The position numbers and the translations under genes were made by a program. Shown here in pieces: positions 45,676 to 54,619 of a DNA stretch of 64,000 nt (the first letter of the stretch is position 1; each line of letters begins with the position of its first letter). The notes beneath the pieces are model-generated. The model saw nothing but the letters and a program-made list of their open reading frames with translations, was not told the DNA's origin and searched no databases. The stretch comes from Collinsella sp. (GTDB taxonomy: Bacteria; Actinomycetota; Coriobacteriia; Coriobacteriales; Coriobacteriaceae). Location: the NCBI GenBank assembly GCA_019414205.1, contig DXML01000009.1, positions 62,001 to 126,000 on the forward strand, in the 5' to 3' direction.

Positions 45676-48546
45676 TCACGCTCCCTGTGCGGCAAGCGCC
45701 GCGGTCAGGACGATACCGGCGATCTTGGTGGCCTTGACGTCATGCTTGTCGTAATCCTCCAAGGCCACCGAGATGGCGACCGTGGGTGAATCGTAAGGTG
45801 CAAAGCCAACGAACATCGAGTTGACGTTGGTGCCGCCGGTCTCGGCCGAGCCGGTCTTGCCGGCGACCTTGACGCCGGGGATCTGGGCATCGGTGCCGGT
45901 GCCGGACTGGACGACGGCAAGCATGGTCTGCTTGACCTGGTCGGCCGTGGCGGAGCTGACGGCCTGCCCCAGCGAGCGGGACTGCGTGGTCTTGACCACG
46001 GTTCCGTCCGGGGCGAGTACCTGGGCTACAAAGTACGGGTCCATGACCACGCCACTGTTAGCGATGGCGGCGGCAATCACGGCGTTTTGCATGACGGTGG
46101 TCTGCGGGCCGGGCGTGTGGTCCATGCCGACAGGCTGGCCGGCGCCGGCCCAGGCGGTCTCCCACTCGGTCATGAGCGACGGGTCGGCCATGATGGAGGC
46201 CGCGGAGGTCAGGTCCTGGCCGAGCTTTTGGCCGTAGCCAAAGGCGTTGGCAAACTGTACGAGCGTGTTTGCGCCAACTTCGTTTGCCACCTGGCCAAAG
46301 ACGACGTTGGAGGACACGGCAAAGGCCTGCTGCAGGCTGATGGTGCCGTAGCTCTCGTTGGCATAGTTGGTGACCGGTGCGTTGCCGATATCCATGGAGC
46401 TGGGCGCCTGGTAGGTGCTAGTCAGGCTGGCGGTACCGGTCTCGAGTGCCGCGGAAAGCGTAACGACCTTAAACGTGGAGCCCGGCGTGTACAGCGCGTC
46501 CATGGCGCGATTGTACATGGAGCCGTCCTCGCCGCCGCCCGTCTGCAGCAGGGCATCGATGTTGGTGTTGTCGTAGGTGGGCGAGCTGGCACATGCGAGC
46601 ACCGCGCCGGTACGCGGGTCGATGACCACTACAGCGCCCTTAAAGCCCTTGAGCGCCTGCTCAGCAGCCGTCTGGATGCGCGAGTCGATGGTGAGCTTGG
46701 CGGTGTTGCCCGGCTGGGTCTGGCCCGCGAGCGACGCGATGGCGTTGTTCCAGCTAGAGTAGTCCTTAGAACCGGTGAGCGTGTCGTTCATGACGCTCTC
46801 GATGGCGGTGGTGCCATACTGCTGGCTCACGTAGCCAACCACGTGCGCTGCCAGGTTACCGTTGGGGTAGGAGCGTACGTAGGTGCCGTCCTCCTGCTGC
46901 AGCGACTCGGCCAGCGTCACGCCGTCGGACGTGATGATGGAGCCGCGCTGGATGTACTTGGAGCGGGCGATGGTGTGGTTGTTGGTCGGCATGTCCTGAT
47001 AGTCCTTGGCCTTAATGACCTGGACATAGGTGAGGTTGCCGATAAGGATGGCGAACAGCGCCGTAAAGGCGAGCACCGCACGGGTTAGACGGTTGGCGAG
47101 CGCCACGCGACCGAGCACACCGGATTCAGGCGTATCGAGCAGGCGACGGCGCATGCGCGAGCCGACGGAATGGCTGCCGCTGCCGTAGGAAGACGAGGTG
47201 GCAAAGCGCGAGCCCGTCGGGGCGGCGGCAGATGCGACCTGATCATCGGTGATGGCGGCCATGGTGCCGGTGCCGGTAAGCTCGGCCTCGCGTCCGGTCG
47301 CCTCGTCACCGGCACGTAGCAGGAGTGCGACGATGATAAAGCTTGCCAGCAGCGAGGAGCCGCCCTGGCTCATAAAGGGCAGGGTGACGCCGGTCAGCGG
47401 GATCAGGCGGGTTACGCCGCCAACGATCAAGAAGGCCTGGAAGCTGATGGCTGCCGTAAGACCGGTGGCGCTAAAGGCGGCAAGGTCGGACTTTGCGCGG
47501 GCAGCTGTGGTCAGGCCACGCACGGCAAAGAGCATAAACAGGATGAGCACGGCGCCGCCGCCCAAAAGGCCCATCTCCTCGCCGATAGCCGAGAAGATAA
47601 AGTCGGACTCGACGACAGGGATGTTGTTGGCCATGCCGTTGCCGATGCCAACACCGACCAGACCGCCATCGGCAAGCGAGAAGAGCGACTGGACGATCTG
47701 GTAGCCCTGACCCTGGGCGTCCTTAAACGGATCGACCCAAACCTGGAAACGCACCTGAACGTGCGACAGGAACTTGTAGGCGCCCACGGCTCCAACGGCT
47801 AAGAGCGCAAGGCCGATAACGACATACGAAAAGCGCCCCGTGGCAACGTAGAGCATCAGCAAGAAGATGGTGTAGAACAGCACGGCCGAACCCAGGTCGC
47901 GTTCGAAGACGACGACGAGCAGGCACACACCCCACACGGCAAACAACGGCAGTAGCAGTCGCAGGCGAGGGATCTTAAAGCCCAAGATCTTGCGGTTGGA
48001 GATGGAGAGCAGCTCGCGGTTCTCGGCCAGGTACCCGGCCAGGAACAGCACGATAAAGACCTTGGCGAACTCGCCGGGCTGGATGGTAAAGCCCGCGATG
48101 CGAATCCACAGCTTGGAGCCCGAGATCGTGGTGCCGATAAAGATAGGCAGCATCAGCAGGATGATGCCGATGATGCCAAAGGTGTACTTGTAGCGCATGA
48201 CCACGTCGAGGTTTTTGACTAGTGCAAGCGTTCCCACCATGAGCGCCACCGAGACAAACAGGATGATGAGCTGTGAGATGGCGAGAGCGGGGGCGAGACG
48301 CGTCACGAACGTGATGCCGATGCCCGAAAGTATAAATACGATGGGCAGGATGGCGGGGTCGGCACCGGGCGCCAAGATGCGCACGGCAATGTGGGCCGCG
48401 GCAAAGGCGGCAAAGAGGCCGATCGGTACGGCGAGCGTCTCAAAGGAGATAGCGGCGCCCGCAGTGAGCACGTACATCGCATACAGCAGGATGACGGGGA
48501 ACGCCGAGGCGATGAGCAAGAGCAGCTCGGTGTTGCGGCGACTCAT
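45676..48546 (-). CDS. Fused FtsW/RodA (SEDS) and penicillin-binding transpeptidase
   Basis: One open frame of 956 residues from ATG 48546 (GGGAG 8 bases upstream; GTG 48555 overlaps that site). Residues about 1-425 are a SEDS glycosyltransferase with some ten spans (Phe-Glu-Arg-Asp-Leu-Gly-Ser, Ile-Gly-Glu-Glu-Met-Gly-Leu). A Ser/Gly linker follows, then a new span (about 512-530) and a class B PBP: Ser-Thr-Phe-Lys (near 690), Ser-Ser-Asn (near 745), Lys-Thr-Gly (near 896). SEDS polymerises glycan and the PBP cross-links it. In most actinobacteria rodA and pbpA are separate neighbours; here they are one polypeptide. Confidence 0.9.
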   Translation of the reverse strand: MSRRNTELLLLIASAFPVILLYAMYVLTAGAAISFETLAVPIGLFAAFAAAHIAVRILAPGADPAILPIVFILSGIGITFVTRLAPALAISQLIILFVSVALMVGTLALVKNLDVVMRYKYTFGIIGIILLMLPIFIGTTISGSKLWIRIAGFTIQPGEFAKVFIVLFLAGYLAENRELLSISNRKILGFKIPRLRLLLPLFAVWGVCLLVVVFERDLGSAVLFYTIFLLMLYVATGRFSYVVIGLALLAVGAVGAYKFLSHVQVRFQVWVDPFKDAQGQGYQIVQSLFSLADGGLVGVGIGNGMANNIPVVESDFIFSAIGEEMGLLGGGAVLILFMLFAVRGLTTAARAKSDLAAFSATGLTAAISFQAFLIVGGVTRLIPLTGVTLPFMSQGGSSLLASFIIVALLLRAGDEATGREAELTGTGTMAAITDDQVASAAAPTGSRFATSSSYGSGSHSVGSRMRRRLLDTPESGVLGRVALANRLTRAVLAFTALFAILIGNLTYVQVIKAKDYQDMPTNNHTIARSKYIQRGSIITSDGVTLAESLQQEDGTYVRSYPNGNLAAHVVGYVSQQYGTTAIESVMNDTLTGSKDYSSWNNAIASLAGQTQPGNTAKLTIDSRIQTAAEQALKGFKGAVVVIDPRTGAVLACASSPTYDNTNIDALLQTGGGEDGSMYNRAMDALYTPGSTFKVVTLSAALETGTASLTSTYQAPSSMDIGNAPVTNYANESYGTISLQQAFAVSSNVVFGQVANEVGANTLVQFANAFGYGQKLGQDLTSAASIMADPSLMTEWETAWAGAGQPVGMDHTPGPQTTVMQNAVIAAAIANSGVVMDPYFVAQVLAPDGTVVKTTQSRSLGQAVSSATADQVKQTMLAVVQSGTGTDAQIPGVKVAGKTGSAETGGTNVNSMFVGFAPYDSPTVAISVALEDYDKHDVKATKIAGIVLTAALAAQGA

Positions 48547-48562
48547 AAGCGGCACTCCCTTT

Positions 48563-50362
48563 CTAGTTCTTATCGGAGGCTTCGGCCTCGGCGGACTGTT
48601 CGGCGGTTTTCTCGGAATCTGATTCGGAGGTCGATCCCTGATTGGTGTTGTCGCGAATCGTTTGCGCGTCGATCACCTGGCGGGTCTGCTCCTCGTCGAT
48701 CTGGTGGCGGTACTTGGATATCGTGTCCTGCGCATCGTCGACACTTGTTTGCGGAATGCCCGCCTTGAGGCGGTTTTGCGTGTCTTCGGGCAGGTCGGAC
48801 AGCTTAATGCTGGTTTCGCTCTCGAGCCAGTGGAGCTTGAGTCCGAGCGGCTTGCCGGGCAGGCCGCGCCAGACGGCGACATTGCCCTGGTAGGTACCCA
48901 GGTAGTATGAGCCGGTGACACCCGTGTAGGCCCAGATGCCAGCTGCCAGCACAAAGACGAGGGCCAGGATGGCGGCGATAGTAATGTTGCGGCGACGCAC
49001 GCGTTGCGCCTCGCGCATAACGCCATCGTCAACCAGGTCAACGACTACTACGGTCACGTTGTCGTGGCCGCCGGCGGCAAGCGCCGCGTCCACTAGGTTG
49101 TCGACGCAGATTTGCGCGGTTGAGGACTGCGTGGCGATGTTCTCGATATCGCTATCGGGAATCATGCTCGAGAGGCCGTCGGAGCACAGGATCAGACGGT
49201 CGCCTTCCTCGATATGCAGAGTGAAGTGGTCGGCATACATGGCGGGGTCCGAGCCCAGTGCGCGGGTGATGACCGAACGGTTGGGGTGGACGCGAGCCTC
49301 GTCTGCCGTGATCTCGCCGGCGTCCACGAGCTCCTCCACGTAGGAGTGGTCGCGGGTCACGCGGATGAGCGTGCCCTCGTGGAGCAGATAGGCGCGAGAG
49401 TCGCCCACGTGGGCGATGGCGAGCGTGTCGTTTTCGATGTAGGCGCAGGTGGCTGTGCAGCCCATGCCGGGCTTGCCCAGGCCGTTCAGGGCCGCCTCGA
49501 TTACGGCGGCGTTGGCTGCCTCGACGGCTGCGGCCAGGCGTGCTGCGTCGGCGGACTGTGGGGCCGTCTTGGCAATAGTCTCGACGGCGATGGAAGAGGC
49601 TACCTCGCCGGCAGCGTGACCACCCATGCCGTCGCATACGCAAAAGAGCGGCGACTGCACCAGGTAGGAATCCTCATTGTGCGGGCGCACGCAGCCAACG
49701 TCGGAGCGGGCGCCCCACATAAGTTGCGTGGTGGTGCCGGCATCATAGGTCGAGTCGGTCTCGATGCGCTCCTCGGTCAGGGGCTCAAAGCTCATGGTCG
49801 AGCCGGGGTCTTTGAGCTTGGCCTCAACGGCGGCAACGTCGATTTCGGCGGTGTCACCGGGAGAGACGGTGTCGGTCACGGGGTTTGATTCGGAATCACC
49901 GGTGTCCGGGGAGTCGGGCTCCTCGGACACGCGGGCGGTCGACTCGTCGTCTTGCGGGCTGACGTCTATAGGCTCGGGCGCCGGCGTAGACGCGGGCGCA
50001 ACCTCGGACGCCGGGGCCATGGGAAACGCCGGCGCGGCGGGCTCGGGTGCCGCAAACACCGCAGCGCTCTCGTTGATTGCCGCGGCGACGGGCTCTGCAA
50101 AGTGAGCCGGCGCCGGGGTTGCTTCGGGCGCTGTGGGCTGTTCCGCAGCATGTGCGCCGATGGGCGCCGCTACGGCATCCTCTTCGTCCTCGTTATCGGC
50201 GAGATCCGAAATATCATGCGTTACATGCGAAAGAGGCAGGGAGAACACGGTGTCCTCGGGCTCCACGGGTGCGGAGCCCGCCGGAGCGGCGTGGGCCGGC
50301 GCAGCTGTGGCGGCGGCCGGTGCCTCGGTCATAGTTGCGGACTTGTTCTCCTCGTCGATCAT
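48563..50362 (-). CDS. pstP: PP2C-type protein phosphatase
   Basis: 599 residues. The PP2C domain (about 215-455) has Gly-Ala-Arg-Ser-Asp-Val-Gly, Asn-Glu-Asp-Ser, Asp-Gly-Met-Gly-Gly-His, Gly-Asp-Ser-Arg and Gly-Gly-His-Asp-Asn metal-binding motifs. One span follows (about 470-490), then an extracellular Ser/Asp/Glu-rich tail. It removes phosphates placed by PknB. The N-terminal 200 residues are Ala/Pro/Glu low-complexity and unusually long for PstP, which normally starts with the PP2C domain. It overlaps fhaB by 4 bases. Confidence 0.88.
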   Translation of the reverse strand: MIDEENKSATMTEAPAAATAAPAHAAPAGSAPVEPEDTVFSLPLSHVTHDISDLADNEDEEDAVAAPIGAHAAEQPTAPEATPAPAHFAEPVAAAINESAAVFAAPEPAAPAFPMAPASEVAPASTPAPEPIDVSPQDDESTARVSEEPDSPDTGDSESNPVTDTVSPGDTAEIDVAAVEAKLKDPGSTMSFEPLTEERIETDSTYDAGTTTQLMWGARSDVGCVRPHNEDSYLVQSPLFCVCDGMGGHAAGEVASSIAVETIAKTAPQSADAARLAAAVEAANAAVIEAALNGLGKPGMGCTATCAYIENDTLAIAHVGDSRAYLLHEGTLIRVTRDHSYVEELVDAGEITADEARVHPNRSVITRALGSDPAMYADHFTLHIEEGDRLILCSDGLSSMIPDSDIENIATQSSTAQICVDNLVDAALAAGGHDNVTVVVVDLVDDGVMREAQRVRRRNITIAAILALVFVLAAGIWAYTGVTGSYYLGTYQGNVAVWRGLPGKPLGLKLHWLESETSIKLSDLPEDTQNRLKAGIPQTSVDDAQDTISKYRHQIDEEQTRQVIDAQTIRDNTNQGSTSESDSEKTAEQSAEAEASDKN

Positions 50363-50775
50363 CGACGGTTCACCTTCATGACCACGTCGCCAATCTGGAC
50401 TTCGTCGCCCTCACGCAGCGTCGCGGGCTCCACGAGTTGGCGGCCGTTGACGAGCGTGCCGTTAAGTGAGTTGAGGTCCTCGATGATGAGCGCCGGGCCC
50501 TGCAGCGAAAAGCGCGCGTGCGAGGCTGAAACGAACGGTTCGTTGATGCAGATGTCCGAAGATGGCGAGCGACCGACGATGACGGGGCCGAGCATGTCTA
50601 CGTGGATGCCGCGGATACCGCGCGGACCCTTGTCCACATCGATCGTCCAGATAGCCGAGTCGCGGCGCTGTCCACGCACAAGTCCCACGCCGGTCTTCAT
50701 GACGGCGAACAGAAAGATATAGAGCAGGGCGACCAGGACGATGCGGCCTGCAAAAAGGACGATATCGATGTTCAT
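50359..50775 (-). CDS. fhaB: Membrane-linked FHA-domain protein (FhaB-like)
   Basis: 138 residues: one membrane span (about 5-28), then an FHA domain from about residue 60 with Gly-Arg-Ser-Pro-Ser-Ser-Asp, Ser-Ala-Ser-His-Ala and Leu-Asn-Ser-Leu-Asn-Gly-Thr. It binds phosphothreonine on kinase targets. In mycobacteria FhaB (FipA) links kinase signals to wall growth. It lies 6 bases after fhaA and overlaps the phosphatase gene. Confidence 0.88.
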   Translation of the reverse strand: MNIDIVLFAGRIVLVALLYIFLFAVMKTGVGLVRGQRRDSAIWTIDVDKGPRGIRGIHVDMLGPVIVGRSPSSDICINEPFVSASHARFSLQGPALIIEDLNSLNGTLVNGRQLVEPATLREGDEVQIGDVVMKVNRR

Positions 50776-50781
50776 AAGCGA

Positions 50782-51792
50782 CTATCCCCTAAATTCAAAG
50801 GTACTCAGGCCAAACGTCAGCAGATCGCCGTTGCGCAGCGGGCAGCGCGTAATGCGGCGGTTGTTGACGAGCGTGCCGTTGGTGGAATTGAGATCCTCGA
50901 TCGACCAATCCGAGCCCGTAAAGGTGAGCTGGGCGTGGCGGCGCGACACGTTGGGGTCGCGCAGGGCAATGTCGGAAACTGAGCGCTCGCGACCGATGGT
51001 CACCTGTGCGGAGGTGATGCTATGGCTCTCGCCGCTCACGACGTCGACGAGCTGGGCGAGCGGACGCTGCGGGGCGCGAGTGCTCGCCATGTTGGAGGCG
51101 ATGCCGGCTGCGGCGCCTAGGCCCACGGCGGCACCGGTCGCGGCGGCTCCGCCCATGCCGGCAAGCGCGTCACGCGAGACGGTCTGCGGCACCGGGATGG
51201 GAGCGGCGGGGTCGGGGATGCTAGGCGCGAAGGGGTCTGCCACGGCAAGCGGGTCGGGAGCGGCGGCGCGAGGCGTCGGCTGCTGCTGGGGCATGGCGGC
51301 GGGACGCTGCTGCTGCGGGGCAGCAAACTGCTGCTGGCCGGCGCGCGGGGCGCTGGCGGCACGGCTTGCCGCGGAGTTGTTCTGGCCCAGGCCGTTTTGA
51401 TAGGCGCGCTCTTCTTCGTACAGGCGGCCGAGCGTGGGGGCATCGACGTTCTCGGCAAAGACCGAGAACTTGCCGGCGCGCAGCTGCGGATCGATCATAA
51501 AGCGCACGAGGGGCTCGCCGACAAAGACATAGCGGCGCTTTTCGGCCTGCGCCTTCACAAACTCGCGGACCTCGCGCGAAAGCTCGGGGTAGAACGGGGC
51601 GAGCATGGGATCGTCGTCGGCGGCGATCAGGATGGTATAGAGTGCCGGTGCCGTGTTGACGCCGTTGATCACCAGAGTCTGATCCTCCATGTCGCGAGCG
51701 GCCTGCTTGGCAAGCTTCTTAAAGGAGAACGGGGCACGGGTGGCACCGAAGATGCCGGCCACGTGGTCCTCGAAGATGTTCAGGAAGTTCAC
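50782..51792 (-). CDS. fhaA: DUF3662 and FHA-domain protein (FhaA-like)
   Basis: 336 residues. N-terminal DUF3662-type domain (about 1-120), a Gln/Pro/Ala-rich linker (about 125-215), then an FHA domain (about 245-335) with Gly-Arg-Glu-Arg-Ser, Ser-Arg-Arg-His-Ala and Asn-Ser-Thr-Asn-Gly-Thr. FhaA recruits phosphorylated partners such as MviN in mycobacteria. It starts with GTG overlapping the kinase stop (GTGA). Confidence 0.88.
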   Translation of the reverse strand: MNFLNIFEDHVAGIFGATRAPFSFKKLAKQAARDMEDQTLVINGVNTAPALYTILIAADDDPMLAPFYPELSREVREFVKAQAEKRRYVFVGEPLVRFMIDPQLRAGKFSVFAENVDAPTLGRLYEEERAYQNGLGQNNSAASRAASAPRAGQQQFAAPQQQRPAAMPQQQPTPRAAAPDPLAVADPFAPSIPDPAAPIPVPQTVSRDALAGMGGAAATGAAVGLGAAAGIASNMASTRAPQRPLAQLVDVVSGESHSITSAQVTIGRERSVSDIALRDPNVSRRHAQLTFTGSDWSIEDLNSTNGTLVNNRRITRCPLRNGDLLTFGLSTFEFRG

Positions 51793-53642
51793 GAAAGATC
51801 ACTCTCCGTATAGGTTCTTTGGTATCCGAGCAAATATAGGCATATCCCAACGATTATAGAGGATAGGGTTCCCGCAACCGCCGCCTTGGCGGCGACCGCG
51901 GCTGCAAGGCTGGCAATTTCCATATGGTGTGCAAGACAGGATGCCGCTGCGCAGCCGATGCCGGTGACGGCGATAGCGGCGATTGCGGCAAGGTTTGAGC
52001 CCTGGTCGGCACGCTTGGCATGGGCATTGAGCAGCGCAGATGACGCTGCGGCAGTTGTCGCGACCAGCACAAAGGCAGCCCAAAGGAGCGGGTCTTCCAG
52101 CGCTGCGGCAACGTTACCGAGCCCCAGCACGCCTCCGGCTGAAAGCGCGACCGTCGCCAGACGGGCAAAAAGCACGCCCATGCCCGTTGCCGCGGCGGCG
52201 CTTGCCGGGCCGAGCCAAAATGACGCGACGCCGGCGGCGACCCCAGCTGCCAGGAAGGTATTGCCAGTCAGACAGCCAAGCGCGAGTGCACAGGTGAGCG
52301 CGGCGCTCGCGGCAGCCTCGGTGCGACCCCAGGCGATCCACCAACCGGACATGGCGGCGGCAAAGATCACCGCGACGGGCAACATCGACAGGATGCCCTG
52401 CGCCTGCATGGTGGCGTTGGCCATGAGCACCAAAAAGCCCACAGCCGAGATGGCCGAGCCGATCTGGGGGGCCAGGCCAGCCGCCGCTCCGATCGCGATA
52501 GCCGCAATGACCAGGCCGGGAAGCGCCGCGACCCCGGCCGTTTGCATCAGCAAAAAGCTAAAGGCGCCGCACGTTAGCGCCGAGATAGCGTGCATGGTGT
52601 AGTCGCGCGCATGGCTCCAGCGCGTGCCCGCCCAGCCGAGCGCGGGGTCGACCTCGATGGCGTCGTCCTCGTAGTACGACGGCTCGATATCGTCGAGCTC
52701 CTGCTCGTCATCCGAAAGCTCGCCAACCATTTGCTCCAGACTGCGACGGCCCTCGCGCACGCTGCCCAGACCGGCAAGGAGTTGGTCGCAAAATGCCTCG
52801 ATGCTGTTGGGGCGGTCCTGCGGCATGGGGGAGAGCGCGCTCATGAGCGCGGCCTCGGCTCCCGGGGGAAAGTGTGGTATCAGCTCGCTGGGATAGGTGG
52901 CGCCGCCGATGATGCGGTCGAGCGAGTCGGCGGGCGTGGCCGCCATAAAGGGAGCGCTGCCGCACAAGCCCTCATAGATAACGCAGGCAAGGGCAAAGAC
53001 ATCGGCGCGTTCGTCGACCGTGCCGGTCTCGATATCGAGCTGCTCGGGCGGCATGTAGCCGATGGTGCCGCCGCGCGAGCCGCCAAAGCCGCCGGCGGAC
53101 GACAGTCGCGCCATGCCAAAGTCGGTGAGCTTTACATTGCCCGAGTGGTCGATGAGCACGTTGGCGGGCTTAATGTCCAGGTGGAGTACGCCATTGCTAT
53201 GGGCGAAGGTGAGCGCCTGGCCCAGGGCATCGGCAATGGCCGCGGCCTCGTCAAAGGTGAGCGAGTGGCCGTCCACGCGATGCAAAAACTCGGCCAGCGA
53301 CATACCGTCGACATACTCCATGACCAGGTAGGCATAGGCGGTGTCATGCGTAAAGTCGATGACCTGCACGATATTGGGATGTTGAAGCATGGCGGCAGTG
53401 TGCGCCTCGCGCAGGACATCCATGATGTCGCTGGCGGGCATGCCGGCGCCGTTGATAAGGGGGATGCGCTTAATGGCGACGCGGCGGCGCAGGTGCGTGT
53501 CGCGGCAAATCTCGATGGAGCCAAAACCGCCGGTCGCAAGTGTCTCGAGCGGCTGGTACCGCTTGAGCAGCTCGCGAGAGCTGGTGCCCTCCAAAGGAAC
53601 GTCCGGCGAGAACCGGGCGGTATGTTGCGAGAAAAGCGGCAT
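51789..53642 (-). CDS. Ser/Thr kinase with multi-span C-terminal membrane domain
   Basis: 617 residues from ATG 53642 (GAGGG site). Kinase domain about 28-290 with Gly-Gly-Phe-Gly, Val-Ala-Ile-Lys, His-Leu-Asp-Ile-Lys-Pro-Ala-Asn and Asp-Phe-Gly. The catalytic His-Arg-Asp reads His-Leu-Asp, so the activation-loop Arg contact is absent (non-RD kinase). The C-terminal 270 residues have about eight Ala-rich membrane spans and no PASTA repeats. It is first in the leftward cell-wall operon. Confidence 0.85.
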   Translation of the reverse strand: MPLFSQHTARFSPDVPLEGTSSRELLKRYQPLETLATGGFGSIEICRDTHLRRRVAIKRIPLINGAGMPASDIMDVLREAHTAAMLQHPNIVQVIDFTHDTAYAYLVMEYVDGMSLAEFLHRVDGHSLTFDEAAAIADALGQALTFAHSNGVLHLDIKPANVLIDHSGNVKLTDFGMARLSSAGGFGGSRGGTIGYMPPEQLDIETGTVDERADVFALACVIYEGLCGSAPFMAATPADSLDRIIGGATYPSELIPHFPPGAEAALMSALSPMPQDRPNSIEAFCDQLLAGLGSVREGRRSLEQMVGELSDDEQELDDIEPSYYEDDAIEVDPALGWAGTRWSHARDYTMHAISALTCGAFSFLLMQTAGVAALPGLVIAAIAIGAAAGLAPQIGSAISAVGFLVLMANATMQAQGILSMLPVAVIFAAAMSGWWIAWGRTEAAASAALTCALALGCLTGNTFLAAGVAAGVASFWLGPASAAAATGMGVLFARLATVALSAGGVLGLGNVAAALEDPLLWAAFVLVATTAAASSALLNAHAKRADQGSNLAAIAAIAVTGIGCAAASCLAHHMEIASLAAAVAAKAAVAGTLSSIIVGICLYLLGYQRTYTESDLS

Positions 53643-53786
53643 GGCCAACCCTCGTGCGTTTAAAGTTCGTTTGCGAGTGGCGGGCGCGGAGCCGAGCCGT
53701 TCGCGGTGGCATAGATGCTGCTAGTGTAGCACGCTCGGGCGGATGGCGAGGATAACGGGATGTGAGGCTGCCTGTCTGGCTTGGCC

Positions 53787-54503
53787 TTAGTGCTTCTTCT
53801 TGTTCTTCTTCTGCTTGCGCTGCTTGCCCTTGGTCTCCTGGGGCTTGTCGCCCTGCTTGGCCTCGGCGGCGGCCTTCTCGGCCTTCATCTTCTTGCGTTT
53901 GGTCTCGATGCGGAGTTTTTTGTTGATGCGCGCCTTGAGGAAGGGGCCAAACTGCTCGGCATCGCCGCGAACAAAGGTGTCCTTAGGGATCGTCACGCCC
54001 TGGTCGGCGAACATGGCCACAAAGATGCGCTCGCCGTCGAGCACGTGGTCGAGCTTTTCAAACGGGAAGAACTGCGACTTGCCGCTCGTGCCCCAAACCA
54101 TCAGGCCGTCCTCGTTGGCGGCGACGCGGCGATAGCGGCCACCCATGGACTCGTCGGCCTCAACGGCGTCGATAAAGTCGCGGGCGAGGGTGTGGTGCAG
54201 GTTTTTGCTCCACCAGGCCAAAAAGGCGCCGAATACGATCAAGACGACGCCAAACTTGATCCAGTTGCCGCCGGCCACCAGCATGCCGATGCCGATGAGC
54301 GCGGCAATTGCCGCGGCGACATACAGCGAGCCGCGACGCCTGGGCGAGGCGACCAGGCGGGCGAAGTCGGTGACGAGGTCGTTTTCGTATTGGTACTCGT
54401 TGAGGTACAGGATGCCGTCGTCGGCTGCGGCCTGCTCCTCGAGCGCGACCTCGACCTGGTCGGCTGCTTCGGAGGGAACGAGGTTGCTCTCTGCGTCTGC
54501 CAT
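53787..54503 (-). CDS. Membrane protein, YcxB-like
   Basis: 238 residues with two membrane spans (about 60-78 and 82-98) and a following cytosolic part (Arg-Tyr-Arg-Arg-Val-Ala-Ala-Asn-Glu-Asp-Gly, then Phe-Pro-Phe-Glu-Lys-Leu-Asp) typical of the YcxB/PH-like family. The end is a Lys-rich tail of about 40 residues. Function unknown. It is divergent from dnaX, with a 116-bp shared upstream region. Confidence 0.65.
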   Translation of the reverse strand: MADAESNLVPSEAADQVEVALEEQAAADDGILYLNEYQYENDLVTDFARLVASPRRRGSLYVAAAIAALIGIGMLVAGGNWIKFGVVLIVFGAFLAWWSKNLHHTLARDFIDAVEADESMGGRYRRVAANEDGLMVWGTSGKSQFFPFEKLDHVLDGERIFVAMFADQGVTIPKDTFVRGDAEQFGPFLKARINKKLRIETKRKKMKAEKAAAEAKQGDKPQETKGKQRKQKKNKKKH

Positions 54504-54619
54504 GCTCTTTGGACTCCTATCGCGGCGGGCTCGCCGTACGGGTTATTATGGAATGCAGTATGCCGTGCGACCGCATGGCCGCCGCGGCAACAAGACTCAG
54601 TATACCCGGGGGAGCACCC

